This document shows, in pieces, positions 1 to 8,633 of a DNA stretch of 64,000 nucleotides (within the stretch, counting starts at the first letter, position 1; every line of letters starts with the position of its first letter). The notes below the pieces were generated by a model. The model saw nothing but the letters and a program-made list of their open reading frames with translations, was not told the DNA's origin and made no database searches. The position numbers and the translations under genes were made by a program. This DNA comes from an uncultured bacterium (GTDB lineage: Bacteria > Bacillota > Bacilli > Lactobacillales > Lactobacillaceae): positions 1 through 64,000 of the forward strand of contig CAJMLF010000005.1 of assembly GCA_905214235.1 (NCBI GenBank), written 5' to 3'.

Positions 1-57
1 AAGTCTATCACAAATGACTTTTTTATTTTTCTAACTTAATTTTACAAACCGCGAGAA

Positions 58-80
58 TAAAAAAAGCGGATTCCTCCGCT
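58..80 (-). terminator. Rho-independent terminator of the opuC-qor transcript
   Basis: On the minus strand AGCGGA-TTCC-loop-TCCGCT forms a 6-bp hairpin followed by a run of seven T. It lies five bases beyond the end of the oxidoreductase reading frame and ends the leftmost minus-strand operon. Confidence 0.75.
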
Positions 81-84
81 AATC

Positions 85-1038
85 CTATATTTTTACAATA
101 ACCTTGCCGAAACTATGGTGGCCTTCTAAGTAGCGGTGAGCGTCCGCAACTTGGTCAAGTCTGAACACCCGGGTTGGCTTTACTGGAACTCGGTATTTTT
201 CAATCACGTCTAGCAGTTCATTTAATTTTGCTTCGTCAACGTTTCCCGAGTAAAAACTCGTCAGGTAGCTGTTCGGCGCGATATCCATGATGGGGTCAAA
301 TTGTGGTAGGTACCACTGGTTACCGAGCTCACCAGTACTACAAACGATTCCCCCCGGATTGAGGTGGGTAAAGCTGTCCTTGACCGTTGCCGAGCCGATT
401 AGTTCAAGAACCTTATCAAACTTATCTTCACCTGCCAGGTGGCCCTGCTGGTCTTTAATGACCTGGTCTTACCCCGCCTGCAGAAGAAGGGCTCTTTTCT
501 CTAGGGACCTGGTCGTGCCTGCTAATTGCACGTCTGGGATCAATGCTTTGGCGAGGTTCACAAAAGCAGCGCCGACGCCACTTGAACCGCCCCGAACCAG
601 CACGTGTTCGCCGGGCCTTATTTTCAGATTCAAAAGTGATCCGTAGGCGGTGTAATAAGTTTCGGGAATTGTAGCCAGAGTCGTCCAGTCGAGGTTGGTT
701 TTAACCGGGTAGACTTGGTCATTGGGTAATAAGGTGTACTCAGCATATGAGCCGTCAAACGCCCGTCCCATCTCTCCCATGATGGAAACAACCTTTTGCC
801 CAACCGGCAGCCGGTCTGGGGCGCTTGTCTTCGCGACCACCCCCACGCATTCGATCCCTAAGATCCGCGGGAACTTAACGGTTGGTGATAGCCCCTTACG
901 TGTGAAGATCTCCGAATGGTTGACCCCAAAACCTTTCACCTTTATCAGGGTCCACCCCGGCCGAACCTCAGGGGTGGGAACGTCTTGGTAAATCAGTTTC
1001 TCGGGCCCACCGGCTTCCTTAATTACTACGGCTTTCAT
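85..1038 (-). pseudogene. Zinc-type quinone oxidoreductase, interrupted by an in-frame TAA
   Basis: Read as one frame this is 318 codons of a medium-chain NADPH:quinone oxidoreductase: the N-terminal GroES-like domain, then a Rossmann region with VRGGSSGVGAAFVNLAKAL around residue 150. A single TAA at 469-471 follows residue 189 (LLLQAG). The frame is open on both sides of it and the rest keeps family sequence, including DKVLELIGSATV and a normal C-terminus ending GHHSFGKVIVKI. The start codon lies two bases after the permease stop, so the gene is translationally coupled to the opuC operon. Seen: one stop, no frameshift. Inferred: a recent nonsense mutation, readthrough, or a sequencing error. 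The 189-residue product would lack most of the nucleotide-binding domain. Confidence 0.85.
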
Positions 1039-1040
1039 AA

Positions 1041-1688
1041 TTACGCCTCCTTGGCAGTGAGAACACGCCGCCAGCGGTGGTCAAGGGCCCATTCCACAAG
1101 CTTTAAGATTGCGGCACTGGTCAGTGTCAAGACGATTGTCAATACTGTTCCCCAGAGGATTGGGGTAACCTTTTGGGTCTGCAAGCCTTCAAAAAGAAGT
1201 TCGCCGAGGCCCCCCGCATTAATGGTCGTCGCAATCGTTGCAATTCCCATTGCCGAAGCGAGGGCCACCTGGATGCCGGAGAAAATCGCGGGTACTGCCA
1301 GTGGCAACTGAACCTTCATAAAGACTTGACGGTTGGTCATCCCCATCCCCCGGGCGACCTCAACCATTGTGGGGTTCACCCCCTGGATGCCGGTGATAAA
1401 GCTGCGCAGAAGAACATACTCACAGTAAACGGCTAAAACGATGATCGCGGTCCGCATTCCTAGTCCGGTCACCGGAAGGAGGAGGGCAAACAGGGCAAAA
1501 CTGGGTACGGAATACAATAATGAAAAGAAGTAGACCAGTCCGTTTAACCAGTTCCGTCGGTGAAGGAAGACAAGTACTAGAATAATCGTAACCACAATCG
1601 CGATTGCCAGGGCCGCAAAGACCATTTCGGCATGCTGCCCCATTTCAATTAGCATGATTGGGTAGTTTTCTCGCCAATATTCAATCAT
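1041..1688 (-). CDS. Osmoprotectant ABC transporter permease (OpuC type)
   Basis: A 215-residue inner-membrane permease with about five hydrophobic segments and the binding-protein-dependent transport signature (EVARGMGMTNRQVFMKVQLPLA region, about residue 115-135) that docks on the ATPase. It belongs to the glycine betaine/carnitine/choline permease family. The ATG at 1688 is preferred over the upstream GTG at 1697 because GGGGTGG lies at proper distance. It overlaps the ATPase gene by eight bases. It is the second permease of the set, following binding protein, permease and ATPase in the transcript. Confidence 0.9.
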   Translation of the reverse strand: MIEYWRENYPIMLIEMGQHAEMVFAALAIAIVVTIILVLVFLHRRNWLNGLVYFFSLLYSVPSFALFALLLPVTGLGMRTAIIVLAVYCEYVLLRSFITGIQGVNPTMVEVARGMGMTNRQVFMKVQLPLAVPAIFSGIQVALASAMGIATIATTINAGGLGELLFEGLQTQKVTPILWGTVLTIVLTLTSAAILKLVEWALDHRWRRVLTAKEA

Positions 1689-2451
1689 AATAACCACCCC
1701 ACAGTTTTTTGTTCTGTTGAACCGTCCCCAGCAGGTCGCGAACGAAAGCGGTGGCTGGGTGGTTTACTACCTCTGATGGGGTGGCAAACTGTTCGATTTG
1801 CCCCTCATGCATGACCATTACCCGCTGGCCCAAGAAGAGGGCCTCGTTAATGTCGTGGGTTACGAACAGGAAGGTCTTATCGCCAAGTTGCTGGTGAATC
1901 TGCTTAATTTCCTTCTGGAGTTCTACCCGAGTCAGGGCATCAAGGGCCCCGAATGGTTCATCAAACAGGACGTATGGCGGGTTGACGGCCAGTGCGCGGG
2001 CAACCCCCACCCGCTGCTGTTGTCCGCCAGAGAGCTGACTCGGGTAACGCCCCGCGTAGTCGGCCGGGTTCAGCTGGACCAGCTGGAGTAATTCGGTGAC
2101 GCGTTCCTTAATCTGGTTATTATCCCAGTGGAGCATCTTTGGGACCACCGCGATATTTTCAGCAACCGTCATGTGGGGGAAGAGGCCTACCTGCTGCACA
2201 ACGTAGCCAATGTGGCGACGAAGACGAACGATATCCTGGTCGGCCAACCGTTTGCCGTCAACCAGGACCTGGCCTTTATCCGGCTTCAACAGACCGTTAA
2301 CCATCTTCAACGTGGTCGTCTTACCAGAGCCGGACGAACCCAGAATGGTTACCAGTTCCCCCGCGTTGATTGTGAAATTAAGATTCGGAATAACCGTTCG
2401 ATTTCCAAACTTCTTTTGCACGTTTTTAAATTGAATTATTGCTTTAGGCAT
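1681..2451 (-). CDS. Osmoprotectant ABC transporter ATP-binding protein
   Basis: A 256-residue ABC ATPase with Walker A GSSGSGKTT (about residue 38), Q-loop VVQQVGLFPH, signature LSGGQQQRVGVARAL (about 140) and Walker B YVLFDEPFGALD followed by the switch His in FVTHDINEAL. It pairs with the two flanking permeases. OpuCA and OpuBA usually carry C-terminal CBS domains and run to about 380 residues. This one stops right after the ATPase core, so CBS-based ionic-strength sensing is absent from the subunit. That absence is seen directly; its effect on osmotic gating is inference. Confidence 0.93.
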   Translation of the reverse strand: MPKAIIQFKNVQKKFGNRTVIPNLNFTINAGELVTILGSSGSGKTTTLKMVNGLLKPDKGQVLVDGKRLADQDIVRLRRHIGYVVQQVGLFPHMTVAENIAVVPKMLHWDNNQIKERVTELLQLVQLNPADYAGRYPSQLSGGQQQRVGVARALAVNPPYVLFDEPFGALDALTRVELQKEIKQIHQQLGDKTFLFVTHDINEALFLGQRVMVMHEGQIEQFATPSEVVNHPATAFVRDLLGTVQQNKKLWGGYYD

Positions 2452-3076
2452 TCTTCTTCATCCTCCTAATCACCAGGTCAAAGCTCACCATCGAAAGCAG
2501 GGATAAGAGGGCAACACTAACCCCACCGATTACAACATATGTCATATCGTAGAGGCCCAAACCGGTGAAGATTAGCGTGCCAAGGCCCCCGGCCCCAATG
2601 TAGGTTGCCAGAGTCGCACTGGCGATGATTTCCACGAGGGCCAGTTTAATTCCATTCAGGATGTAGGGAAGGGCCAGGGGGATCTCAACCTGGCGGCGTA
2701 ACTGGCGCTGGTCCATTCCCAGTGCGGTACCGACTTCCTTATACAGGGGGCTGACTTCATTAAAACCCAGAATCGTGTTAATGAGTAACGGCGGCAGGGC
2801 CAGGGCAACCAGGGCAATTGTTGCCGGAAGCATCCCTGTCCCGATAAAGGGAATCAGGAGAAATAGTAATGCTAAACTCGGAATGATGCGCAGTGCCTGG
2901 GCAAATGCCGTACAAACAGCGGCTACGGGTCGAATTCGTGAACCGAGGTAGCCCAGCGGCAGGGCGATCACCATCGAGATTGCCAACGAGATGAAGCTCA
3001 AGTAGAGGTGTTGCCAGACATATTGCAGGTACTGACCCCCATCATTTTGAAAATAATGCATGATTGACGTCATCAT
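2444..3076 (-). CDS. Osmoprotectant ABC transporter permease (OpuC type), first of two
   Basis: A 210-residue membrane protein with about five transmembrane segments and the coupling-helix region KEVGTALGMDQRQLRRQVEIPLALP (about residues 125-150). It follows the binding-protein gene by sharing the region of its stop codon (TAG then ATG) and overlaps the ATPase start by eight bases. The tight overlaps argue for coupled translation of the transporter. It is homologous to the other permease of the operon but not identical, as expected for a heterodimeric channel. Confidence 0.9.
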   Translation of the reverse strand: MMTSIMHYFQNDGGQYLQYVWQHLYLSFISLAISMVIALPLGYLGSRIRPVAAVCTAFAQALRIIPSLALLFLLIPFIGTGMLPATIALVALALPPLLINTILGFNEVSPLYKEVGTALGMDQRQLRRQVEIPLALPYILNGIKLALVEIIASATLATYIGAGGLGTLIFTGLGLYDMTYVVIGGVSVALLSLLSMVSFDLVIRRMKKNA

Positions 3077-3982
3077 CTAGTTTCTCCCCTCCTTCATGTG
3101 CTGGTTGTACCAGTTTAGGGCCACCATCCGGTAGTTCTTTCCCTGAACCATTACCTGCTTGTTTAAGTTAATCAGCTGCTTGGTGGTTAACTTTGCATCA
3201 ACCCGGTTAAGGGTCGCCGCCATCTTGGGGTGCTCCTTTGCAGACTTCTTGTTTGCCAGTGGGACAAGGTTATAAGGTGGCCACAAGCCCTTGTCGTCCT
3301 TTAATAGGACGTATTTACTAGTCGCGAGCTGCCCCTCAGTAGTCGAGACCGGGGCCGCATCACCCTTTCCTTCTGCCATGATGGTGTACTTAAGGCTGTC
3401 ATCATAGTCGCGCAGTGATTTGAAGTTAAACTTACCGTATTTCTTGTTCATTCCTGGAAGCGCGTCGGCCCGCTTATCAAACTCTCCCTGCGAGACAAAG
3501 CGAATCTTCGCCGCATTTTTCTGCAGGTCACTAATCGTTTTAATATGGTACTTTTTGGCCACACTGCTCCGCATCCCGATTCCTTGCCGGTCGTCCCCCG
3601 GGGCATATTTAAAGATCACGAGGCCATCTTTTTTTACCCCTTTACGAGCGACATTTGCCATTTGCGAGGCCGTTAAACCGGAGCCGTTCTTTTTCAAATA
3701 AGTCTCAACAATCGTCCCGGTATATTCGGGATAGACATCTACCTGTCCGGTCTTAACCACCCGGTAGACTACCGAATTGGCGATATTGGGTTTACGAATC
3801 ACCTTATATCCCGCATGCTCGAGGGCCAGCGCGTATATTTCACTGACGGTTTTACTCTCGGCAAAGCTCTTTGAACCAACAACAATTGGTGTCCGGCTGT
3901 TAGCCTTGGCGGTTAATGGCAAAAAGCTTGTAACCAGTAAGATTGCAAGAGTGATTGCTAACCATTTCTCTTTTCTCAACAT
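3077..3982 (-). CDS. Osmoprotectant ABC transporter substrate-binding protein
   Basis: A 301-residue secreted or membrane-anchored binding protein of the OpuAC/ProX type. An N-terminal hydrophobic segment (LAITLAILLVTSFLPLTAKA) ends in a signal-peptidase I-like AKA site. No lipobox cysteine is present, so it is either released or held by its uncleaved signal. Conserved family stretches include VGSKSFAESKTVSEIYALALE near residue 35 and the VDVYPEYTGT motif near residue 105, which lines the quaternary-amine pocket in homologues. It is the first gene of the operon and has GGAGG upstream. Confidence 0.88.
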   Translation of the reverse strand: MLRKEKWLAITLAILLVTSFLPLTAKANSRTPIVVGSKSFAESKTVSEIYALALEHAGYKVIRKPNIANSVVYRVVKTGQVDVYPEYTGTIVETYLKKNGSGLTASQMANVARKGVKKDGLVIFKYAPGDDRQGIGMRSSVAKKYHIKTISDLQKNAAKIRFVSQGEFDKRADALPGMNKKYGKFNFKSLRDYDDSLKYTIMAEGKGDAAPVSTTEGQLATSKYVLLKDDKGLWPPYNLVPLANKKSAKEHPKMAATLNRVDAKLTTKQLINLNKQVMVQGKNYRMVALNWYNQHMKEGRN

Positions 3983-4042
3983 TAGTATTCAGCCTCCTAT
4001 AGTAACCATAAAAGTTTCAGGCCATTTAAGTTGCTGGGACTA

Positions 4043-4071
4043 ATATAATACGGGTAGACGTGTAAAGTCAA
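4043..4071 (-). promoter_or_regulatory. Promoter of the opuC operon
   Basis: On the minus strand TTGACT (4071-4066) is separated by 17 bases from TTATAT (4048-4043), about 60 bases upstream of the binding-protein ATG. This is back-to-back with the Rrf2 promoter. Confidence 0.6.
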
Positions 4072-4104
4072 TTGATACGTGCACGAAATTTGCGGTGTTA
4101 CCCC

Positions 4105-4141
4105 TGGACATATGTAACTGATACAGTTACAATAGTAACTG
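4105..4141 (+). promoter_or_regulatory. Rrf2 promoter with embedded palindromic operator
   Basis: TGGACA (4105-4110), 17-base spacer, TACAAT (4128-4133). The perfect palindrome GTAACTG-ATA-CAGTTAC fills 4114-4130, and a further half-site GTAACTG follows at 4135-4141. Occupancy would block RNA polymerase. The adjacent Rrf2 protein is the obvious candidate ligand. Confidence 0.75.
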
Positions 4142-4156
4142 AAAGGATGGATGGAC

Positions 4157-4615
4157 ATGCGAATCTCAACGCGTTTTAGCGACAGTATTCATATTTTAGC
4201 CTTCATTTCGATATATAAGGACAAGTTACCACTAACCAGTGAAAACATTGCGGGAAGTGTCAAAACATCACCGGTCGTTGTCCGCCGGTTAATGAGCGCC
4301 CTCAGGAAGGCGGGGTTACTCAAAACGGTCCACGGCTCTGCCGATCCCCAAATTGCACGCCCGCTTGATCAAATCTCCTTATATGATATTTTTCTTGCGG
4401 TCGAGGGGCCCCAGCGCCACCTCTTCACGATTGACGAAAAAACGGAACCAGCGTGCATCGTGGGAGGTAACATTCAAGCCACCCTGGCCGATTACTACCA
4501 CCAGGCTGAGGTTGCGGCGGAGGCTAAGCTCGTTCAGTTCAAACTCGCCGACGTCATCGATTCGATTCTCGTCAAGCAGGCCCAAAAAGAGGCTATCAAG
4601 AAAGGAAGTAAATAA
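4157..4615 (+). CDS. Rrf2-family transcriptional repressor (YwnA-like)
   Basis: A 152-residue winged-helix regulator beginning MRISTRFSDSIHILAFI, the typical Rrf2 opening, with a recognition region SVKTSPVVVRRLMSALRKAGLL at about residues 35-56. A single cysteine sits in EPACIVGGNIQ (about residue 100). YwnA-like members carry a cysteine here, but the three-cysteine Fe-S cluster of IscR/NsrR is absent. ATG 4157 is chosen over 4151 because AAGGATGG is then about nine bases upstream. It is cotranscribed with the oxidoreductase two bases downstream, as ywnA and ywnB homologues often are. Autoregulation through the upstream palindrome is inferred; thiol stress sensing is possible. Confidence 0.88.
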   Translation: MRISTRFSDSIHILAFISIYKDKLPLTSENIAGSVKTSPVVVRRLMSALRKAGLLKTVHGSADPQIARPLDQISLYDIFLAVEGPQRHLFTIDEKTEPACIVGGNIQATLADYYHQAEVAAEAKLVQFKLADVIDSILVKQAQKEAIKKGSK

Positions 4616-4617
4616 TA

Positions 4618-5478
4618 ATGAACTACTTTATTACTGGCGCAACCGGTCACCTCGGCAGTAAGGTCGTAGCGGAACTAAGTAAGCTAGTGCCCAAGTCCGC
4701 GATTCGCCTGGGGGTCCACACTCCAGCTAAGGCAACCAACCTGAAGAACGCTGGCTACCAGCTAGCGGCGATTGACTATACGGACATTTCTACCATGACA
4801 AGTGCTTTTCAGGGAGTTGATGTCCTCATTTACATCCCAAGTCTGACTTACGACGTTCAGGGTCGGATCAACGAATTTGAGAACACCCTCACGGCAATGA
4901 AGACTGCCGGAGTCAAGAGCATTGTTGATGTCAGTTTTATCGCTGACCAGTTCAATAACCCCTTCCAGATGGCGGGTTACTACGCCTACCTGCCAGCCCG
5001 CCTGGCCAGCTCATCATTTAGCTATGCGGTCATCAAGAACGCCCTGTACGCCGACCCACTGGTCCCCTACTTACCGGAACTCATTCAGCGGCATAATGTC
5101 ATCTACCCGGTTGGTGACCAGGCAATGTCCTTTATCAGTCGTCAGGACAGCGCTACAGCAATTGCCCACGTGGCCGTCAAAGACTACCTCCGGGATCACG
5201 GGCAGAATTACTTGCTGACGATGAAGCAAAACTATAACATGGTTGAACTAAGCACGATCATGACTAAGGTCACTGGCCAGTCAATCGGTTACTCACCAGT
5301 TTCTATTAGGGAATTTGCCGACATCTACCGGTCCGAGGGGGATGGGGATGAATTAGCCTCGATGTATGCCGCAGCAGCAAAGGGGCTGATGGCTAAAACC
5401 ACGGACGACTTCCAGCGGATTACGGGTCACGCCCCGCAGGATATGCTCAGCTTCCTCAGTCAAAATTATCACAAATAA
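4618..5478 (+). CDS. NAD(P)-binding oxidoreductase, NmrA/QorB-like
   Basis: A 286-residue atypical short-chain dehydrogenase. It starts with the dinucleotide-binding motif ITGATGHLGSKV (residues 5-16) and continues with the NmrA-type pattern DYTDISTMTSAFQGVDVLIYIPS. The classical YxxxK pair is not obvious, as in NmrA/QorB proteins that reduce quinones or sense redox nucleotides. It follows the Rrf2 gene by two bases and should be derepressed with it. A hairpin terminator follows at once. The exact substrate cannot be told from the sequence. Confidence 0.85.
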   Translation: MNYFITGATGHLGSKVVAELSKLVPKSAIRLGVHTPAKATNLKNAGYQLAAIDYTDISTMTSAFQGVDVLIYIPSLTYDVQGRINEFENTLTAMKTAGVKSIVDVSFIADQFNNPFQMAGYYAYLPARLASSSFSYAVIKNALYADPLVPYLPELIQRHNVIYPVGDQAMSFISRQDSATAIAHVAVKDYLRDHGQNYLLTMKQNYNMVELSTIMTKVTGQSIGYSPVSIREFADIYRSEGDGDELASMYAAAAKGLMAKTTDDFQRITGHAPQDMLSFLSQNYHK

Positions 5479-5481
5479 AAT

Positions 5482-5520
5482 AACGGGAACGGATTATTTG
5501 CCGCTCCCGTTTGTTATTTG
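5482..5520 (+). terminator. Terminator after the Rrf2 operon
   Basis: AACGGGA(A)CGG pairs with CCG(C)TCCCGTT around an eight-base loop and is followed by TTGTTATTT. It also covers the region just before the UvrA-like gene, which rules out translation of that gene from an upstream ATG at 5511. Confidence 0.65.
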
Positions 5521-5561
5521 GTAACCTAGAAATAGTAATTATGAATGAAGGAGTCTTAAGT

Positions 5562-8072
5562 GTGAATGACTTACCAACGAAGATCGAAGTGCGTGGTGCC
5601 AAGGTCCATAATTTAAAAAACATCGACGTTGACATCCCCTTACACAAGTTCGTTGCCATCTCAGGGTTGTCCGGCTCGGGCAAAAGTTCACTGGCAATGG
5701 GGATCTTGTATGAGGAAGGGTCCCGCCGCTACCTGGAGGCCCTCTCAACTTACACCCGGCGGCGGATCAAGCTGGGTGCCCAGGCAGAGGTCACTAGCGT
5801 GAAGCATATTCCCTCTGCCCTGGCTCTTCGGCAGCGGCCGAGCATCCCATCCGAGCGAGCCACCGTCGGGACGATGAGTGAGATTTTTAATGTCATCCGC
5901 CTAATCTTTTCCCGCCTCGGGTCCCCGGTTTGTCCAAATGGCCACCGTCTAAAGCCAAGTCTGAAAATTGCTGAAGCAATGAGCCGGTCCGACAGCAGTA
6001 TGGGCCAGTTGACCTGCCCAGAGTGTGGGGCCAAGTTCCAGGCCTTTAGTGCCGAGGACTTTGCCTTTAATTCAGATGGAGCCTGCACCAACTGCCAGGG
6101 GACGGGAATGGTACGTGAGATTGACGATTCCAAGTTGATTGGTGACGAAAACCTAAGTCTTGCTGATGGTGCCGTGGCTTCCTGGCACCTGCCGGGACGT
6201 AATTTCATGCCGAATGTCGCTGAACAAGCTGGGGTCCGGATTCACGTTCCCTACAAGGACCTGACTGCTAAGGAAAAGGACTTTGTTTTAAACGGTCCTC
6301 AGCAAAAGTTCAAAATGGATTTCCGGTCAGGAACAGGCCGGGTCTTCCACGACTTCAACGCCCTCTACGAAAATGCCCATGCAGCTGTCCTGGAGTCGGC
6401 TAAGTCCAGCAAGAGTGAGCGGGCCCAGAAGCGGATTAGCGAGTTCTTCCACTACTCAACCTGCCCTGTCTGCCATGGAACCCGGCTGCGCCCAGAACTC
6501 CTCAACCAGCTGGCCGGGGGATTAAACATCGCCGAGGTAACCGACCTCACCCTGGGCGACTTGACGGACTGGAAGAAGAAAGTTCTGGCCGAACTGCCTA
6601 ACAACATGGGTAAGATGGCGGGCAGCCTTTTCAAGGAATTCGACGACAACCTCCGCCCCCTGCTCGAATTGGGGCTCGATTACCTGACCCTCTCACGGAA
6701 CGGAAATACCTTGTCCACCGGTGAATTGCAACGGATTCAGCTGGCCCGGACACTACGAACCCAAACGACCGGGGTCCTCTACATCCTTGACGAACCCTCC
6801 ATTGGTCTCCACCCGGACAACATCAGCGGCCTCTTAAATGTCTTCCGGGAACTGGTCAGCCAGGGGAACTCCCTCGTGGTCGTTGACCACAACGTCGACA
6901 TCATCAAGAACGCGGACTGGATCATCGAGATTGGCCCCGGATCCGGGGATGAGGGTGGTCAGGTGATTGCCCAGGGCACGCCAGACAAGATTATCACCAA
7001 CCCCCATTCCAAGATTGGCCCCTACCTAAACGGGACCGCACAACTCATGGCCCGGAAGCCAGTTACAAAAGCGCCTAAAAAACAAATCGACTTTGAGGTT
7101 GCCAATTACTACAACCTTAAAGATGTCCATGTCGACCTCCCCGTCAACCAGTTGAGCGCCATCACCGGGTTCTCCGGTGCCGGGAAGACGAGTCTGATCC
7201 TCGATAGCCTGGTTCCCGCAATCAAAGCCCAGGGTACGGGAAGTCCCCTTCCTAAACAAGTGCGCAAACTCGAATCGCCGTTGAAGGAGGTCGTCAGTGT
7301 CGACGCCGCACCGATTGGCAAGACGCAGCGGTCAACGGTCGCCACCTACACCAGCATCATGGACAACCTCCGGAAGCTATTTGCCGCCCAGCCCCTGGCC
7401 AAGCAAAAGCACTACACACCAAGTTACTTCTCCTACAACAATAAGCAGGGGGCTTGCCCCAACTGCGGGGGTGCGGGAATCGTCACCCTGGATATCCAGT
7501 TTCTTCCCGACATGCAACAGGTCTGCCCCGTCTGCAATGGTGACCGTTACAACCAGGACGTCCAGGAGGTCAAGTGGCACGGCTATTCAATCGTTAATCT
7601 TCTCAAGCTAGATGTCCGGCAAGCCCTGCCCGTTTTCAAGGACGTTCCAAAGATTGAACGGGAGTTAAAACTCCTTGAAGAAGTTGGCCTGGCTTACCTT
7701 CATTTGGGTGAAAGTACCCCTAGCCTGTCCGGTGGTGAAGCCCAGCGGCTGAAGTTGGTCAAGCACCTTAACCACAACCAGGCAACCACCCTCTTTGTTT
7801 TTGATGAACCGACGATTGGTCTCCATCCCCTGGACGTCAAAACATTAGTGGGCGTCATCCAGCAGTTAATTAACCGCGGGGCAACTGTGGTCACAATCAC
7901 CCACGACCTTAACCTCGTGGTAAATGCTGACTATGTCCTCGACCTCGGGCCCCGTGGTGGTAAAAATGGTGGCCAAGTTGTTGCTGCAGGTGCCCCAAGC
8001 AAGTTAATCGCTGACCCGCACAGTCTGACCAGCAAGTACCTGGCCGACTACTGGCATCGTTACCAAAATTAG
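5562..8072 (+). CDS. Class 2 UvrA-like ABC ATPase (UvrA2/DrrC type)
   Basis: An excinuclease A paralogue of 836 residues, about 100 shorter than UvrA. It has two ABC cassettes: SGLSGSGKSS near residue 35 with signature LSTGELQRIQLARTL and ILDEPSIGLHP near 410-440, then TGFSGAGKTS near 540 with LSGGEAQRLKLVKHL and VFDEPTIGLHP near 725-760. Zinc-binding CPECGAKF, CTNCQG, CPVCHGTR and CPNCGGAG/CPVCNGDR motifs are present. UvrA2 proteins lack the UvrB-binding region and are linked to drug or DNA-damage tolerance. The GTG at 5562 is the start: GAAGGAG lies eight bases upstream. An ATG at 5511 lies inside a terminator hairpin and the ATG at 5541 lacks a ribosome site. Confidence 0.9.
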   Translation: MNDLPTKIEVRGAKVHNLKNIDVDIPLHKFVAISGLSGSGKSSLAMGILYEEGSRRYLEALSTYTRRRIKLGAQAEVTSVKHIPSALALRQRPSIPSERATVGTMSEIFNVIRLIFSRLGSPVCPNGHRLKPSLKIAEAMSRSDSSMGQLTCPECGAKFQAFSAEDFAFNSDGACTNCQGTGMVREIDDSKLIGDENLSLADGAVASWHLPGRNFMPNVAEQAGVRIHVPYKDLTAKEKDFVLNGPQQKFKMDFRSGTGRVFHDFNALYENAHAAVLESAKSSKSERAQKRISEFFHYSTCPVCHGTRLRPELLNQLAGGLNIAEVTDLTLGDLTDWKKKVLAELPNNMGKMAGSLFKEFDDNLRPLLELGLDYLTLSRNGNTLSTGELQRIQLARTLRTQTTGVLYILDEPSIGLHPDNISGLLNVFRELVSQGNSLVVVDHNVDIIKNADWIIEIGPGSGDEGGQVIAQGTPDKIITNPHSKIGPYLNGTAQLMARKPVTKAPKKQIDFEVANYYNLKDVHVDLPVNQLSAITGFSGAGKTSLILDSLVPAIKAQGTGSPLPKQVRKLESPLKEVVSVDAAPIGKTQRSTVATYTSIMDNLRKLFAAQPLAKQKHYTPSYFSYNNKQGACPNCGGAGIVTLDIQFLPDMQQVCPVCNGDRYNQDVQEVKWHGYSIVNLLKLDVRQALPVFKDVPKIERELKLLEEVGLAYLHLGESTPSLSGGEAQRLKLVKHLNHNQATTLFVFDEPTIGLHPLDVKTLVGVIQQLINRGATVVTITHDLNLVVNADYVLDLGPRGGKNGGQVVAAGAPSKLIADPHSLTSKYLADYWHRYQN

Positions 8073-8162
8073 CTTATTTCCCTTTCCACTAGTGTAAATG
8101 GCAAGTATGATATACTAGTTAGTGACGTGTAACACTGAAATTTATGGGGGAATAACTTAATA

Positions 8163-8582
8163 ATGAAGAAAATTGGATTGCTATGTGCTTCGGCACTGGC
8201 CGTGTTAACGGTAAGTACTTTTGCCACAAGTGCCAATAGCTTTAGCTTAAGCACTGACTCGACCGCCCTGGCAGCGACTACTAAATTTAGTCAGCAGAAC
8301 TATGCGGTGATGGCCTACCTGAAGTACACTAAGCAGGATCTGAACAGCGTTGCTGATAACTCACTCGAGGTGGAAAGCGAACACGGCCATTTTGAAATCG
8401 ATAACGAGAACGGTAGTGACTTCGTTGTTGAGGTCAATAAGTCAAACGTGATCCTTAAGACCACCGACCAAAATGGGAAGCGCAAGGTTCATACCTTCAC
8501 CAAAGCTAAACTGGAAAAGCAGTTCAGTAATCAGCAAAACAAGCTGAACAGCATCGTTGAAAGTGACGAAGATAACGACTAA
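8163..8582 (+). CDS. Small secreted protein of unknown function
   Basis: A 139-residue protein with a clear signal peptide: MKK, a hydrophobic core (IGLLCASALAVLTVSTFA) and small-residue cleavage candidates near TSANS or ALAAT (residues 25-40). The mature part is charged and rich in Asn, Lys, Asp and Glu, with a central stretch EVESEHGHFEIDNENGSDF and an acidic tail SDEDND. It has no cysteine beyond the signal, no lipobox and no LPxTG. A promoter-like TATGATATACT lies about 50 bases upstream and a strong hairpin follows. I do not recognise the family. Confidence 0.75.
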   Translation: MKKIGLLCASALAVLTVSTFATSANSFSLSTDSTALAATTKFSQQNYAVMAYLKYTKQDLNSVADNSLEVESEHGHFEIDNENGSDFVVEVNKSNVILKTTDQNGKRKVHTFTKAKLEKQFSNQQNKLNSIVESDEDND

Positions 8583-8588
8583 ATAAGT

Positions 8589-8630
8589 AAGCCCGCAGGT
8601 GTTTGGATTTAACAAACAGCCTGCGGGCTT
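8589..8630. terminator. Bidirectional terminator
   Basis: AAGCCCGCAGG and CCTGCGGGCTT form an 11-bp stem, with an inner GTTTG/CAAAC stem, between the secreted protein and the convergent flavodoxin gene. U-rich sequence lies on both sides. Confidence 0.85.
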
Positions 8631-8633
8631 ATT

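Noticed and set aside
1798..2469. Plus-strand reading frames across the ABC ATPase gene
   Set aside because: They lack ribosome sites and family sequence and mirror the codon pattern of the real minus-strand gene.
5511..5561. N-terminal extension of the UvrA-like protein from an ATG at 5511 or 5541
   Set aside because: The first lies inside a terminator hairpin and the second lacks a ribosome site; GTG 5562 has GAAGGAG at eight bases.
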